This document shows positions 8,776 through 17,217 of a stretch of 64,000 nucleotides of DNA, piece after piece. Within the stretch, counting starts at the first letter, position 1; each line of letters opens with the position of its first letter. The position numbers and the translations under genes were made by a program. Below the pieces are notes generated by a model, which made no database searches, was not told where the DNA came from, and saw nothing but the letters and a program-made list of their open reading frames with translations. This DNA is from Marinobacter sp. F3R11 (GTDB lineage Bacteria; Pseudomonadota; Gammaproteobacteria; Pseudomonadales; Oleiphilaceae), in contig NZ_QOCH01000003.1 of assembly GCF_003318275.1 (NCBI RefSeq), positions 126,618 to 190,617 of the forward strand. The letters are read 5' to 3'.

Positions 8776-9716
8776 CCCAGCCCGTGTTCCAGCAAGGCAT
8801 TGACGGTAGTGGTATAGGGGGCATCAATGCCGAGTTCTTCCGAGCGACGCAGTACAGCCCCCGCAATGCTATCCAGCTCCAGCGGGCGACCCTTTTCCTT
8901 ATCAACCAGCATGGAGGTTTTGATCGCATTAAAGCTGCTGATCAGGGCGAACATCTCGTCAACATCATCCTTGCCGAGTTTCAGGCCATCGGCTTTTGCG
9001 GCAGCGGCAGTCTCTGCCATCATGCCGTACACAACGCGGCTGAGCTGCGGGTGCCGGGTCAGACTTTGCGTATCCAGCCCTGTTAATGCAGAGATCGGGT
9101 TAACGCCATTATTGATGACAAGCTTTCGCCATAGTTCATAGCGGATGTTATCTGAAACTGTTGCAGGAATACCTGCCTTGTCAAAAGCATTCTGCAGGAT
9201 TTCGAGAATCGGCCGCCGGGCATCCTGTATCTCAGGGACGGAGGGCCACTCACCCATAACAATCTGCGCAACGCCTTCGGCTTCCACTACTCCTGGTTCA
9301 ACAATATGACCGCCAATACGCACCGCTAATCCGCCCAGAACGCGACTTTCGCCAAGTACCCTGGCAATCACAGGTTCGTTGTCCACACCGTTCTGCAAAG
9401 ACAGTACCGATACATCACTCTGCCCCAGCCAGGGGCTTAGCTCATTCAGCACGGCCTTTGTCGCAGTGGATTTGAGGGCAATGACAATCACATCAAAATC
9501 GCCAGACTGATAGTTCTGCACCAGGGCTGCGTGATCAACAGCAGGCACCTGGCACTCCATAACTCGACCTTCATAGTGAACCACCAGGCCCTTTTTCTGC
9601 AGGGCAGCAAGGTGCTCGCCACGAGCCGTAAGCACAACCCGGTGGCCAGCCTCAGCCAGCCTTGCGCCGTAATAGCCGCCAATACCCCCGGCGCCGATGA
9701 CAAGTATATTCAGCAT
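8772..9716 (-). CDS. panE: 2-dehydropantoate 2-reductase
   Basis: A 314-residue cytosolic enzyme of the ketopantoate reductase family, which reduces 2-dehydropantoate to pantoate with NADPH for coenzyme A synthesis. The N-terminal Rossmann motif is ILVIGAGGIGGYYGARLAEAG. The C-terminal helical domain contains ELWRKLVINNGVNPISALTG with the catalytic Lys, and a conserved KGRPLELDSI segment. ApbA/PanE paralogues act on other 2-keto acids, so the exact substrate is inferred. It is monocistronic as far as can be seen. Confidence 0.85.
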   Translation of the reverse strand: MLNILVIGAGGIGGYYGARLAEAGHRVVLTARGEHLAALQKKGLVVHYEGRVMECQVPAVDHAALVQNYQSGDFDVIVIALKSTATKAVLNELSPWLGQSDVSVLSLQNGVDNEPVIARVLGESRVLGGLAVRIGGHIVEPGVVEAEGVAQIVMGEWPSVPEIQDARRPILEILQNAFDKAGIPATVSDNIRYELWRKLVINNGVNPISALTGLDTQSLTRHPQLSRVVYGMMAETAAAAKADGLKLGKDDVDEMFALISSFNAIKTSMLVDKEKGRPLELDSIAGAVLRRSEELGIDAPYTTTVNALLEHGLG

Positions 9717-10030
9717 AGTAAACAGGCCTCTTTATCCACTCGTTCCGAAGACATCGCGTTACTGATCCTTCGTATCCTCAGCCCGACTCATCGAACATTC
9801 AATGCAGAATTTATCATAGCGGTGATGTTCCTGCTTTTATGTATCAGATCAGATACTTTGCTGATCTCTTCCTGCGAAATTTCACCTGCCTTCCATACAA
9901 GTATAAGCGAGCAATTCCTTCAGGCCTTTAACGCCCTTTCGAATCACTTACAGTTGGTGCAACATACCAGATCATTTCGTGACATTATTACTGTAGTTTT
10001 TCCCACTGAATCAAGAGAGGATACTTTTCC
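9717..10030. other. Intergenic region between panE and the YkvA gene
   Basis: 314 bp between divergent genes. The only clear element is an AGAGAGGAT ribosome site (10014-10022) 8 nt before the YkvA start. I see no convincing small gene, hairpin terminator or operator. The open frame that crosses it on the plus strand mostly lies antisense to panE and has no ribosome site. Confidence 0.5.
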
Positions 10031-10450
10031 ATGGCTTTGTTCAGCCAGAAGAACGCGCAGGAACAATTAGATGCCGAGACAGCGAAAGTAAATCGCGCTG
10101 ACCTGGAGACATTGCTTGAACGGCAGCGGGCTATTGAAGAAAAGGTGAAAGGCAGTGGCAAGCTGAAAAGGTTCAGCGCCGATATAAAACTGATGTTTTC
10201 CATGCTCAGGGATTACTGGAACGGAAGTTACAGAGACATTCCCTGGAAAAGCATCGCAGCAGTTGCAGGGGCACTTATTTATGTAATGAATCCCCTGGAT
10301 TTTATTCCGGATCTTATTATCGGCTTTGGTTTTCTGGACGATGCGGGTGTGGTTGCACTATGTTTGAAGCTGGTCGAATCAGACCTGCACAAGTACGCAG
10401 CCTGGAAAGAAATCAAAGAAGGTGCCGGGCAATCGGCACAAGCGGATTGA
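10031..10450 (+). CDS. YkvA family (DUF1232) membrane protein
   Basis: A 139-residue protein. Residues 1-60 are polar and helical. The C-terminal half has the YkvA/DUF1232 signature: a membrane-associated helix IAAVAGALIYVMNPLDFIPD followed by GFGFLDDAGVVALCL. The PLDFIPD and LDDA motifs are diagnostic of the family, whose role is not established. A good ribosome site precedes the ATG. The flagellar stator genes begin 66 bp downstream on the same strand. Confidence 0.85.
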   Translation: MALFSQKNAQEQLDAETAKVNRADLETLLERQRAIEEKVKGSGKLKRFSADIKLMFSMLRDYWNGSYRDIPWKSIAAVAGALIYVMNPLDFIPDLIIGFGFLDDAGVVALCLKLVESDLHKYAAWKEIKEGAGQSAQAD

Positions 10451-10516
10451 TTGAATAATGAACTACGGGTAATCTCACGACCCTCACTCTAAACCGTCAA
10501 ATATCCCGGAGAACAC

Positions 10517-11293
10517 GTGGATTTCGCCACACTGATTGGCCTTCTTGGCGCCATCTTACTGATCGTAACCGCCGTTGTTCTTGGTGCGGCCCCCGATGTT
10601 TTCCTCAACTCTGCATCGCTGCTGATCGTCGTTGGCGGAACCATGCTGGTTGTGCTTTCCAAATTCAGCATCCCACAGTTTCTCGGTGCCTTTAAAGCGG
10701 CTGCCCGGGCGTTCAAATTCAAGCTTCCGGAAACCCAGGCCAGTATTGAAGAGCTTGTGGAGGTTGCAAACATTGCCCGTAAAGAAGGCGCGCTAGGCCT
10801 TGAGGGACGGGATGTCGCTTCACCTTTTCTGAGCAGCGGTATCCAGATGCTGGTCGATGGCCAGACCAGCGATACCATTAAACAGCTTCTGGATAAAGAA
10901 CGCCTGATGACCCTGGACCGCAACCGCTCAGGCTCCAAGGTATTTATGGCTATGGCGGACGTGGCACCGGCAATGGGCATGATCGGCACCCTGATTGGCC
11001 TGGTGCAGATGTTATCTAATATGGAAGACCCTAAATCCATCGGCCCGGCCATGGCTGTTGCTCTGCTTACCACCCTGTACGGCGCGATGATTGCAACCAT
11101 GATCGCCACCCCGATTGCGGACAAACTGTCCCTGCGCATGACCGAAGAAGCCCGCCTGCAAATGCTTTACACCGACGCATTGGTAGCTATTCAGCAAGGT
11201 ACAAACCCGCGCATTATCGAACAGATGCTATCCAGCTACCTGCCCCCGAACAAGCGTGACAAAGCGCCGGATGCGGAGGCCGCCAGCGGATAA
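10517..11293 (+). CDS. pomA: Flagellar motor stator protein PomA/MotA
   Basis: A 258-residue four-helix inner-membrane protein of the MotA/PomA family, the channel subunit of the flagellar stator. Helix 1 is ATLIGLLGAILLIVTAVV. The large cytoplasmic loop carries the charged residues that engage FliG (KEGALGLE, RSGSKVF). Helices 3 and 4 contain APAMGMIGTLIGLVQML and GPAMAVALLTTLYGAM. Sequence style and length are closer to the sodium-type PomA than to proton-type MotA, but the ion is an inference. The start is GTG at 10517 with CCGGAGA upstream. PomB follows after 5 bp. Confidence 0.88.
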   Translation: MDFATLIGLLGAILLIVTAVVLGAAPDVFLNSASLLIVVGGTMLVVLSKFSIPQFLGAFKAAARAFKFKLPETQASIEELVEVANIARKEGALGLEGRDVASPFLSSGIQMLVDGQTSDTIKQLLDKERLMTLDRNRSGSKVFMAMADVAPAMGMIGTLIGLVQMLSNMEDPKSIGPAMAVALLTTLYGAMIATMIATPIADKLSLRMTEEARLQMLYTDALVAIQQGTNPRIIEQMLSSYLPPNKRDKAPDAEAASG

Positions 11294-11298
11294 GCCCC

Positions 11299-12228
11299 AT
11301 GGACGAGCTGCCAGAAGAGGAAAAACCGGGTATTCCCGCCTGGGTTGTGACTTTTGCCGACCTGATGTCGCTGCTGATGTGCTTCTTTGTACTTTTGTTG
11401 TCGTTTTCTGAAATCGACGCGATGAAGTTCAAACAGATTGCCGGAGAACTCTCAAAGGCATTCGGCGTTCAGCGCGATGTACCGGCCCTCGAAATCCCCC
11501 AGGGCACCAGTCCGATTTTCGACAAGTTTTCACCCGCCCCGCCCGAGCCCACGCTGGTCAACGAGGTAAAGCAAACCACAACCGATCAGCAGCCCGAACT
11601 GCAGACCCTGAAAAGCCCCACAGACGATGCGCTGGAAGCGGCTGCAAAGGAATTCCTTGAAGCCAGTACGTCCAGCATCCGGGAGGTTCTTGAGGAGGCC
11701 ATTGACGATGGCCGCATTACCGTGGAAAAAGACCAGGACCAGCACCGTATCGTTATACGGGTTGAGGAGAAGGGATCTTTCCCTTCCGGTTCTGCAGACC
11801 TGACGTATGAATTTGAAGGTCTGCTTCTGGAGATGGCCGAAGTACTGGCCGAGATGCCCGGAAAGCTGATGGTTGAAGGGCACACCGACGATATACCTAT
11901 ACGGACTTCCCGCTTCTACAGCAACTGGGACCTTTCTGCTGCCCGTTCAGCCGCTGTCGCAAACGTGTTGCTGGCGACCGGGGATGTTGAACCCACGCGT
12001 CTGGCAGTCAAAGGACTGGCTGATACCGAACCCAGAGTGGAAAATACATCCGCAGACAATCGCGCGAAAAATCGTCGCGTTGAGATCATCATTGATCTGT
12101 CAGACCCCATGGTGGAACAAGGGGTTCGGCTTCGGGAACTGCTTGAAAAAGAAGCCGGCGAGAACGAGGCTATCATTGATATACGCCCCGTAAGTCCGGA
12201 TTCGGATTCGGGCACGATTACCTGGTAG
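11299..12228 (+). CDS. pomB: Flagellar motor stator protein PomB/MotB
   Basis: A 309-residue partner of PomA. The single membrane helix (about 14-36) has the ion-binding Asp in VVTFADLMSLLMCFFVLLLS. A plug/linker region follows (about 40-150). The OmpA-like peptidoglycan domain (about 165-275) has VEGHTDDIPI and NWDLSAARSAAVANVLL. It anchors the stator to the cell wall and carries the ion through the motor. The 3' end overlaps the convergent RND pump gene by 11 bp, so there is no room for a classical terminator between them. Confidence 0.9.
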   Translation: MDELPEEEKPGIPAWVVTFADLMSLLMCFFVLLLSFSEIDAMKFKQIAGELSKAFGVQRDVPALEIPQGTSPIFDKFSPAPPEPTLVNEVKQTTTDQQPELQTLKSPTDDALEAAAKEFLEASTSSIREVLEEAIDDGRITVEKDQDQHRIVIRVEEKGSFPSGSADLTYEFEGLLLEMAEVLAEMPGKLMVEGHTDDIPIRTSRFYSNWDLSAARSAAVANVLLATGDVEPTRLAVKGLADTEPRVENTSADNRAKNRRVEIIIDLSDPMVEQGVRLRELLEKEAGENEAIIDIRPVSPDSDSGTITW

Positions 12229-15200
12229 GCCGGGCCCTCCACTCCCGAAATTGCTCGAGCCAGGATAATAAAGCCGGAATAACCAGCAGCACCAGCACCG
12301 TGGACAGCCCGAGGCCAAAAGCGATGGAAGTCGCCATGGGTATCAGAAACTGGGCCTGCAGGGAGGTCTCGAAAAGCAGCGGCAGTAAACCTCCGATTGT
12401 GGTCAGGGATGTGAGCAGGACAGCACGCACCCGCTGAACCACCGCTTCGTTCAGCGCCTGATTGATACCCAGCCCCTTTTGCCGCTGCTGATTATAGAAA
12501 GACACCAGAATAATCGCGTTATTCACCACTATCCCCGCCAAACCAAAAAGCCCAAACAGAGACAAGACTGTGAGCTGCAGCCCCATCAGCCAGTGGCCGA
12601 TCAAGGCACCGACCAGGGCAAAAGGAATGATTGCCATCACAATCAGCGGCAGACTCCAGGATGCAAACACCCATACCAGCACCACATACATCAGCGCTAT
12701 GCCCACCAGCAGACCGGTCTGCATATCGGCAATGGTTTCGCGCTGGTCCGCTGCCCGGCCTTCAAAACTGTAGTGAACGTTAAAACGGCTGGCGATATCC
12801 GGCAGCGCGTCGGCCTGCAGGCTATCTAGAATCTGTGCCGCGGTGCTGACACTGGTATCAAGAGCTGAGGTTACTTCTATTGCCAGCTTGCCATCCGCAT
12901 GGCGTAACGCCTCAAATCCCTGGCGGTGATCAAGGTTCATCACCTGATCCAAAGGCACAAAGCGCCCATCAGGAACTCGCACCGTCATACGGGACAGGGT
13001 AGACAACCGCTCGCGCTGATCCCGCGGTAACTGAACCCGTACCTCGATCTCATCCCTCCCGTCCTGATATATCTGGGCAACCCGACCATCAAACGCTGCC
13101 CGTAACTGGCCGCCAAGGTCCTCGATGGTGAGGCCCAGGGCTTCACCGTATGCACTCGTCTGATAGATCAACTGTTCCCGGCCCCAGGGCATGTCATCTT
13201 CTACATCCAGTACACCGGGCAGGGTCGATAGCGCCTGAGCCAGCTCTTCTGCGGCAAGCTTCAGATTTCTTGAGTCATCACCGGTCAGACGCACATTCAC
13301 ATCCCGGCCCGGAGGCCCTGCCTGGCGCTCCGAAATAGCAAGATTATCCAGCCCGGCAGGCAGAGTCATACGACTGCGCCATTCAGTGATAAATTCCGGA
13401 TTACGTATCGGGCGCTGATCCGAAGGCACCAGTTCAATCATGATCGAGCCCAGCTCATCACCGGTCCGGGAACTTCCGCCCGAACCCAGAGTCGCGCCCA
13501 CTGTGGTAACCGCATGCAGAATCAGGTTACCGCCCAGCGCCGCTTCCGTCTCATTCAACGCCTTCTGCATATCACCCATAAAGCGGTCTACCGTGGCACT
13601 GTCCGTACCCGCTACAAAGCTCGCATTGGCGTAGAGCACTGAGGGTTCCGGTGTCGGGAAGAAATTGAAGCCGAGCCGGCCGCCAGCAAGCAAACCCACG
13701 GTGAAAATGGCCAGAGCCAGTACGCTGGCCATAGTTATTCCCCGGTGTTCAAGGCTGCGCCGGGAGAATCGACGGAACGGACCCTCCCGAAAATCATCAA
13801 ACCGGCGTTCAAAACTGTCACGGAAACGCACAACCGGGTTGCGGCCTGAGTTCGGCGTTTCTCCTTCACTTTTGCTCGTTCTACGGGGACTGAAAGCGTG
13901 TCTCAAGTGTGAAGGAAGCACTATGAAGCACTCCAGCAGTGAGGCAATGAGCACACAGATCATGACAACGGGAATATCGCCCAGAATATTGCCAATTACT
14001 CCCCCTACAACCAGCAGAGGCATAAATGCAGCGACGGTGGTCAGAGAGGACGCCAACACCGGCCAGACCATGCGCTTTGCTGCGCCTTCAGAGGCGTAGA
14101 TGGAGTCCTCCCCCATACGCGCATGGGCGTCGGCATCTTCGCCTACCACAATGGCATCATCCACTATGACCCCCAACGCCATAATCAGCGCAAACAGGGA
14201 AATCATATTGATAGAGCCTCCGATCAGCCAGAGCACGCCCAAAGCTGCAAGAAAGGCGGTGGGTATCCCGACTGCAACCCAGAGTGCAACGCGCCCCGGA
14301 AGAAAGAGATACAACAGACAGACCACAAGAATCAGGCCGCTCAGGCCGTTCGTTGTCAGAAGAGAGATACGGTCGTTCAGCAGTTGCCAGGATTCATCGT
14401 AAACTTCGAGCTGTACAGAGGGTGGCAGCGTTGCCCGCGTATCATCCAGCCACGCTGCCAGAACCTTTGCTGCAGCCAGTGAGTTGCCGTTTTCCGCTCT
14501 CTGGAGTTGCAGCTCAATGGCCGGAAAGCCATTACGAATCAACGATACCTGGCTGTCACGATCCTCCTGCCGGACCGTCGCTATATCCCCAAGGCGCAGC
14601 TGTACGCGTTCGTCGCTGAGTACCGGCACAGACTCAAACGCCTGAGGACTTCGCCGTTGCTCGACAGACCGTAGTTCCCGGGCGGCATCCTGCTGAGCCA
14701 TAATTCCTGCGGGCAAATCCCGTGAAACCGAAGCCACCCGGTCGGCAATCTGCCCAAGAGACAACCCCAGCGTTTCCAGCCTTTCCACGGGCACATCAAT
14801 ACTGATCTGTTGCTCTGGCAATCCGGTAAACGACACCCGGTCTATGCCCCTCTCCAGCAGCTCATCTTCATAACGATAGGCCAGAGCCCGAAGCTCGCTG
14901 CGATCCAGGTCACCGAATACCAGCAACCGGGCCACGGGCTCATAACGCTCAACTCTGGCAACCTGCGGCTCCTCAGCGTCTGCCGGCAGGTTTGTGAACT
15001 CATCCACCTGCTGGCGCACATCATCCAGCGCAGTGATCGGGTTAGTACCCTCCTCAAACTCCAGGGTAATAGACGCTACGCTCTGGGCCGAGGTGGAAGT
15101 CATTTTCTTCAGACCATCCAGGCTACGCAGACGCTGCTCCAGAGGGATGGTTATACCTTGTTCCACATCTTCTGCAGAGGCGCCACTCCAGACCACACGC

Positions 15201-15352
15201 ACACTGACAACGTCCAGAGCAAAGGTAGGGAAAAACTGGATATTCATGCGGGTAAGGGCAAGCGCACCGGCAAGCAGCATCATCAGCATCACAAGATTGC
15301 CAGCAACCCTGTGATGTACAAAGAAGCCAATAACGCCTTTGTTGCGCCTCAT
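12218..15352 (-). CDS. RND efflux pump, inner-membrane subunit
   Basis: A 1044-residue AcrB/HAE-type RND permease with the duplicated layout: helix 1, a large periplasmic loop (about 40-330), helices 2-6, helix 7, a second large loop (about 550-850) and helices 8-12. Helix 4 holds the proton-relay pair in ALGVIVDDAIVVGED. The second half has GIVVNNAIILVSF. Such pumps export amphiphilic compounds through an adaptor and an outer-membrane channel. It follows its adaptor gene with a 4-bp overlap. No outer-membrane factor is adjacent, so a shared TolC-like channel is likely. Substrate unknown. Confidence 0.9.
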   Translation of the reverse strand: MRRNKGVIGFFVHHRVAGNLVMLMMLLAGALALTRMNIQFFPTFALDVVSVRVVWSGASAEDVEQGITIPLEQRLRSLDGLKKMTSTSAQSVASITLEFEEGTNPITALDDVRQQVDEFTNLPADAEEPQVARVERYEPVARLLVFGDLDRSELRALAYRYEDELLERGIDRVSFTGLPEQQISIDVPVERLETLGLSLGQIADRVASVSRDLPAGIMAQQDAARELRSVEQRRSPQAFESVPVLSDERVQLRLGDIATVRQEDRDSQVSLIRNGFPAIELQLQRAENGNSLAAAKVLAAWLDDTRATLPPSVQLEVYDESWQLLNDRISLLTTNGLSGLILVVCLLYLFLPGRVALWVAVGIPTAFLAALGVLWLIGGSINMISLFALIMALGVIVDDAIVVGEDADAHARMGEDSIYASEGAAKRMVWPVLASSLTTVAAFMPLLVVGGVIGNILGDIPVVMICVLIASLLECFIVLPSHLRHAFSPRRTSKSEGETPNSGRNPVVRFRDSFERRFDDFREGPFRRFSRRSLEHRGITMASVLALAIFTVGLLAGGRLGFNFFPTPEPSVLYANASFVAGTDSATVDRFMGDMQKALNETEAALGGNLILHAVTTVGATLGSGGSSRTGDELGSIMIELVPSDQRPIRNPEFITEWRSRMTLPAGLDNLAISERQAGPPGRDVNVRLTGDDSRNLKLAAEELAQALSTLPGVLDVEDDMPWGREQLIYQTSAYGEALGLTIEDLGGQLRAAFDGRVAQIYQDGRDEIEVRVQLPRDQRERLSTLSRMTVRVPDGRFVPLDQVMNLDHRQGFEALRHADGKLAIEVTSALDTSVSTAAQILDSLQADALPDIASRFNVHYSFEGRAADQRETIADMQTGLLVGIALMYVVLVWVFASWSLPLIVMAIIPFALVGALIGHWLMGLQLTVLSLFGLFGLAGIVVNNAIILVSFYNQQRQKGLGINQALNEAVVQRVRAVLLTSLTTIGGLLPLLFETSLQAQFLIPMATSIAFGLGLSTVLVLLVIPALLSWLEQFREWRARPTR

Positions 15353-16599
15353 GGAGCCGGGCTCCGCTGACCATCACTGTCACTGGCAATGTCCACCTTC
15401 AGCCCGGTCAGAGCATTCGGCAGATGGGTGACAACCATGCGAGCTCCAGGTTTCAGAGCCTCACCAGCAATCAGAAGGCGGCGTTCGCCATCACCAGAAA
15501 GCACTTCCCCCACACGCTCTACAGAGACACGTTGCATGCGGTTATCGTCTGTAACCAGATAGACGCTGTTTGCGCCATACAGGGCACTGAACGGAACGGC
15601 GACGGTTTCGCTGCGCTCCGGCCGTTCGAGATTGACCGGCAGCAGTGCACCCGGACGTATACTCGCTGCAGCTCCGGTCAGTTCAAGAATCGCTTCATCC
15701 CCGGCGGGATCACTGGTACCAGCAAAACCCTTGAGCCGGAAACGGAACTCCGGCTGGTTGCCATAAGCATAGAGATCATCCCCTTCTGCCAGGGCACCGA
15801 GCAGCTCAGCCCGATACCTGTTGGGTACCCTGGCCCGAAGTTCCAGTCGCTCTATTGCATAAACCGAGAGCAGTTTCTGGTTCGGGGTTACCTGATCACC
15901 CACGGCAACCTGAACCTCCGTTACAACACCATCAAAAGGAGCCGTAACCCGGGATCGCTCAGCATCACGCTGCATTGTTGCAAATGTTGCTTCGGCCTGA
16001 GCCAGCCGGGCTTCAAGGCTTTGCAACCTCGACGGATGCTCATCTATGGCACGCTGGCGAATACTGACGGTGAGTTCAGCTCTGGCCACAGCATCCGTTG
16101 CGCTTTCCAGACTCTCGCGGGAGGCAAGGTTACGACCTGCCAGGGATTGGGTGCGCTCCAGTTGCCGGCGGGCGTTGGCAAGAATCGCCTGTTCACTTCT
16201 CAGCGCCGCCTGATCATTGCCATAGCGCACCTGTTCAGCGCGTATCTGGGCCTCAAGATCCGCCACCTGAGCCTTCGCCTGAGCCAGTGCAGGCTCAACG
16301 TCCAGAGGATCAAGCGCCACTATCAGATCCCCTGCACTAACCCGCTGACCTTCCGCTACCGGCCGTTCAGCAATACGCCCGGCCAGAGTAGCCACCACGG
16401 ACATCTTTTCCGGCGCAACCACTTCACCGTACAAAGGCAGCAGGGGAGTGTGAACTTCGGGCTCAACGACTTGCACCTCTACCCGCCAGCTGCGCTCCGT
16501 AGCGCTCACCTGCACAGGCTCCGGCCGCGTCATTTTCAGGAACAGGAACCCCAGAACACCAACTGCCAGAATAATTATGGGTATAAGTCGTTTGGACAT
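15349..16599 (-). CDS. RND efflux periplasmic adaptor (membrane fusion protein)
   Basis: A 416-residue protein with an uncleaved or lipid-free N-terminal membrane helix (about 5-22). The lipoyl-like halves (VVATLAGRIAERPVAEGQRV and TAPFDGVVTEVQVAVGDQV) flank a long alpha-hairpin (about 105-215), followed by beta-barrel and membrane-proximal domains. It bridges the RND pump to an outer-membrane channel. It is the first gene of a two-gene operon, and its TGA overlaps the pump's ATG. Confidence 0.9.
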   Translation of the reverse strand: MSKRLIPIIILAVGVLGFLFLKMTRPEPVQVSATERSWRVEVQVVEPEVHTPLLPLYGEVVAPEKMSVVATLAGRIAERPVAEGQRVSAGDLIVALDPLDVEPALAQAKAQVADLEAQIRAEQVRYGNDQAALRSEQAILANARRQLERTQSLAGRNLASRESLESATDAVARAELTVSIRQRAIDEHPSRLQSLEARLAQAEATFATMQRDAERSRVTAPFDGVVTEVQVAVGDQVTPNQKLLSVYAIERLELRARVPNRYRAELLGALAEGDDLYAYGNQPEFRFRLKGFAGTSDPAGDEAILELTGAAASIRPGALLPVNLERPERSETVAVPFSALYGANSVYLVTDDNRMQRVSVERVGEVLSGDGERRLLIAGEALKPGARMVVTHLPNALTGLKVDIASDSDGQRSPAP

Positions 16600-16758
16600 G
16601 GCGTATTGACCAGCTAAGTTAAAGATAGACCCGCCTCAGGACGGGAGTGCCAGCACTGTGTCTCTGGAATACACCTTCGGAGTACTATGCAGAGTAAGTT
16701 CAGGACTACTGTTTAATAACAGGACGTTTCCAAAATACTGTTCAGGAGCACCATACGT

Positions 16759-17217
16759 TTGTTCTCTGAAGATTACGCAAACCTTCTTAGCGCAACCGCC
16801 ATCAATGCTACGCTGGTGGTGGTCGTTGTACTTATGCACCATGAGATGCTGGTCCGCCTCAGCGTACTTCTGGCGAAAATGCATGAAAGCCATCACTTTC
16901 GCCTGGTCGTTGCCGTCCTTGGTGTGCTGCTCGCTCATACGGCAGAGGTATGGGTTTTTGCCGGGGCCTACTTTTTCATGCACCACGCTGACACATGGGG
17001 TTTGCTGACAGGCAATTTCGATGGCAGCTTTCTGGACTGCATTTACTTTTCTTTCAGTACCTTCACCACGGTTGGTTATGGTGATATCGAACCGATCGGT
17101 GAATTGCGGTTTCTGACCGGCATCGAAGGGCTTACAGGGCTGGTACTGATTACCTGGAGCGCTTCTTTCCTGTTCGTAAAAATGCAGCGCTACTGGACTG
17201 GCACCGAGACCCATTAA
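16759..17217 (+). CDS. Small two-helix potassium channel-like protein
   Basis: A 152-residue membrane protein with two N-terminal hydrophobic segments, a pore helix and the K+ selectivity filter TVGYGD at 104-109 (context FSTFTTVGYGD), then a final membrane helix. This is the Ion_trans_2 pore pattern without a C-terminal RCK domain, so gating is not evident. The start is TTG at 16759 with AGGAG 10 nt upstream. It sits between two RND operons transcribed the other way, and its 3' end overlaps the second pump gene by 4 bp. Confidence 0.83.
   Translation: MFSEDYANLLSATAINATLVVVVVLMHHEMLVRLSVLLAKMHESHHFRLVVAVLGVLLAHTAEVWVFAGAYFFMHHADTWGLLTGNFDGSFLDCIYFSFSTFTTVGYGDIEPIGELRFLTGIEGLTGLVLITWSASFLFVKMQRYWTGTETH

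Noticed and set aside
9531..10070. A 179-codon plus-strand frame across the panE-YkvA gap
   Set aside because: A third of it is antisense to panE and it runs into the YkvA gene in another frame. There is no ribosome site and the composition is non-coding-like.
15424..16617. A 397-codon open frame on the plus strand
   Set aside because: It lies wholly opposite the RND adaptor gene, whose family motifs are clear. It has no ribosome site and no recognisable domain, so it is a shadow frame.
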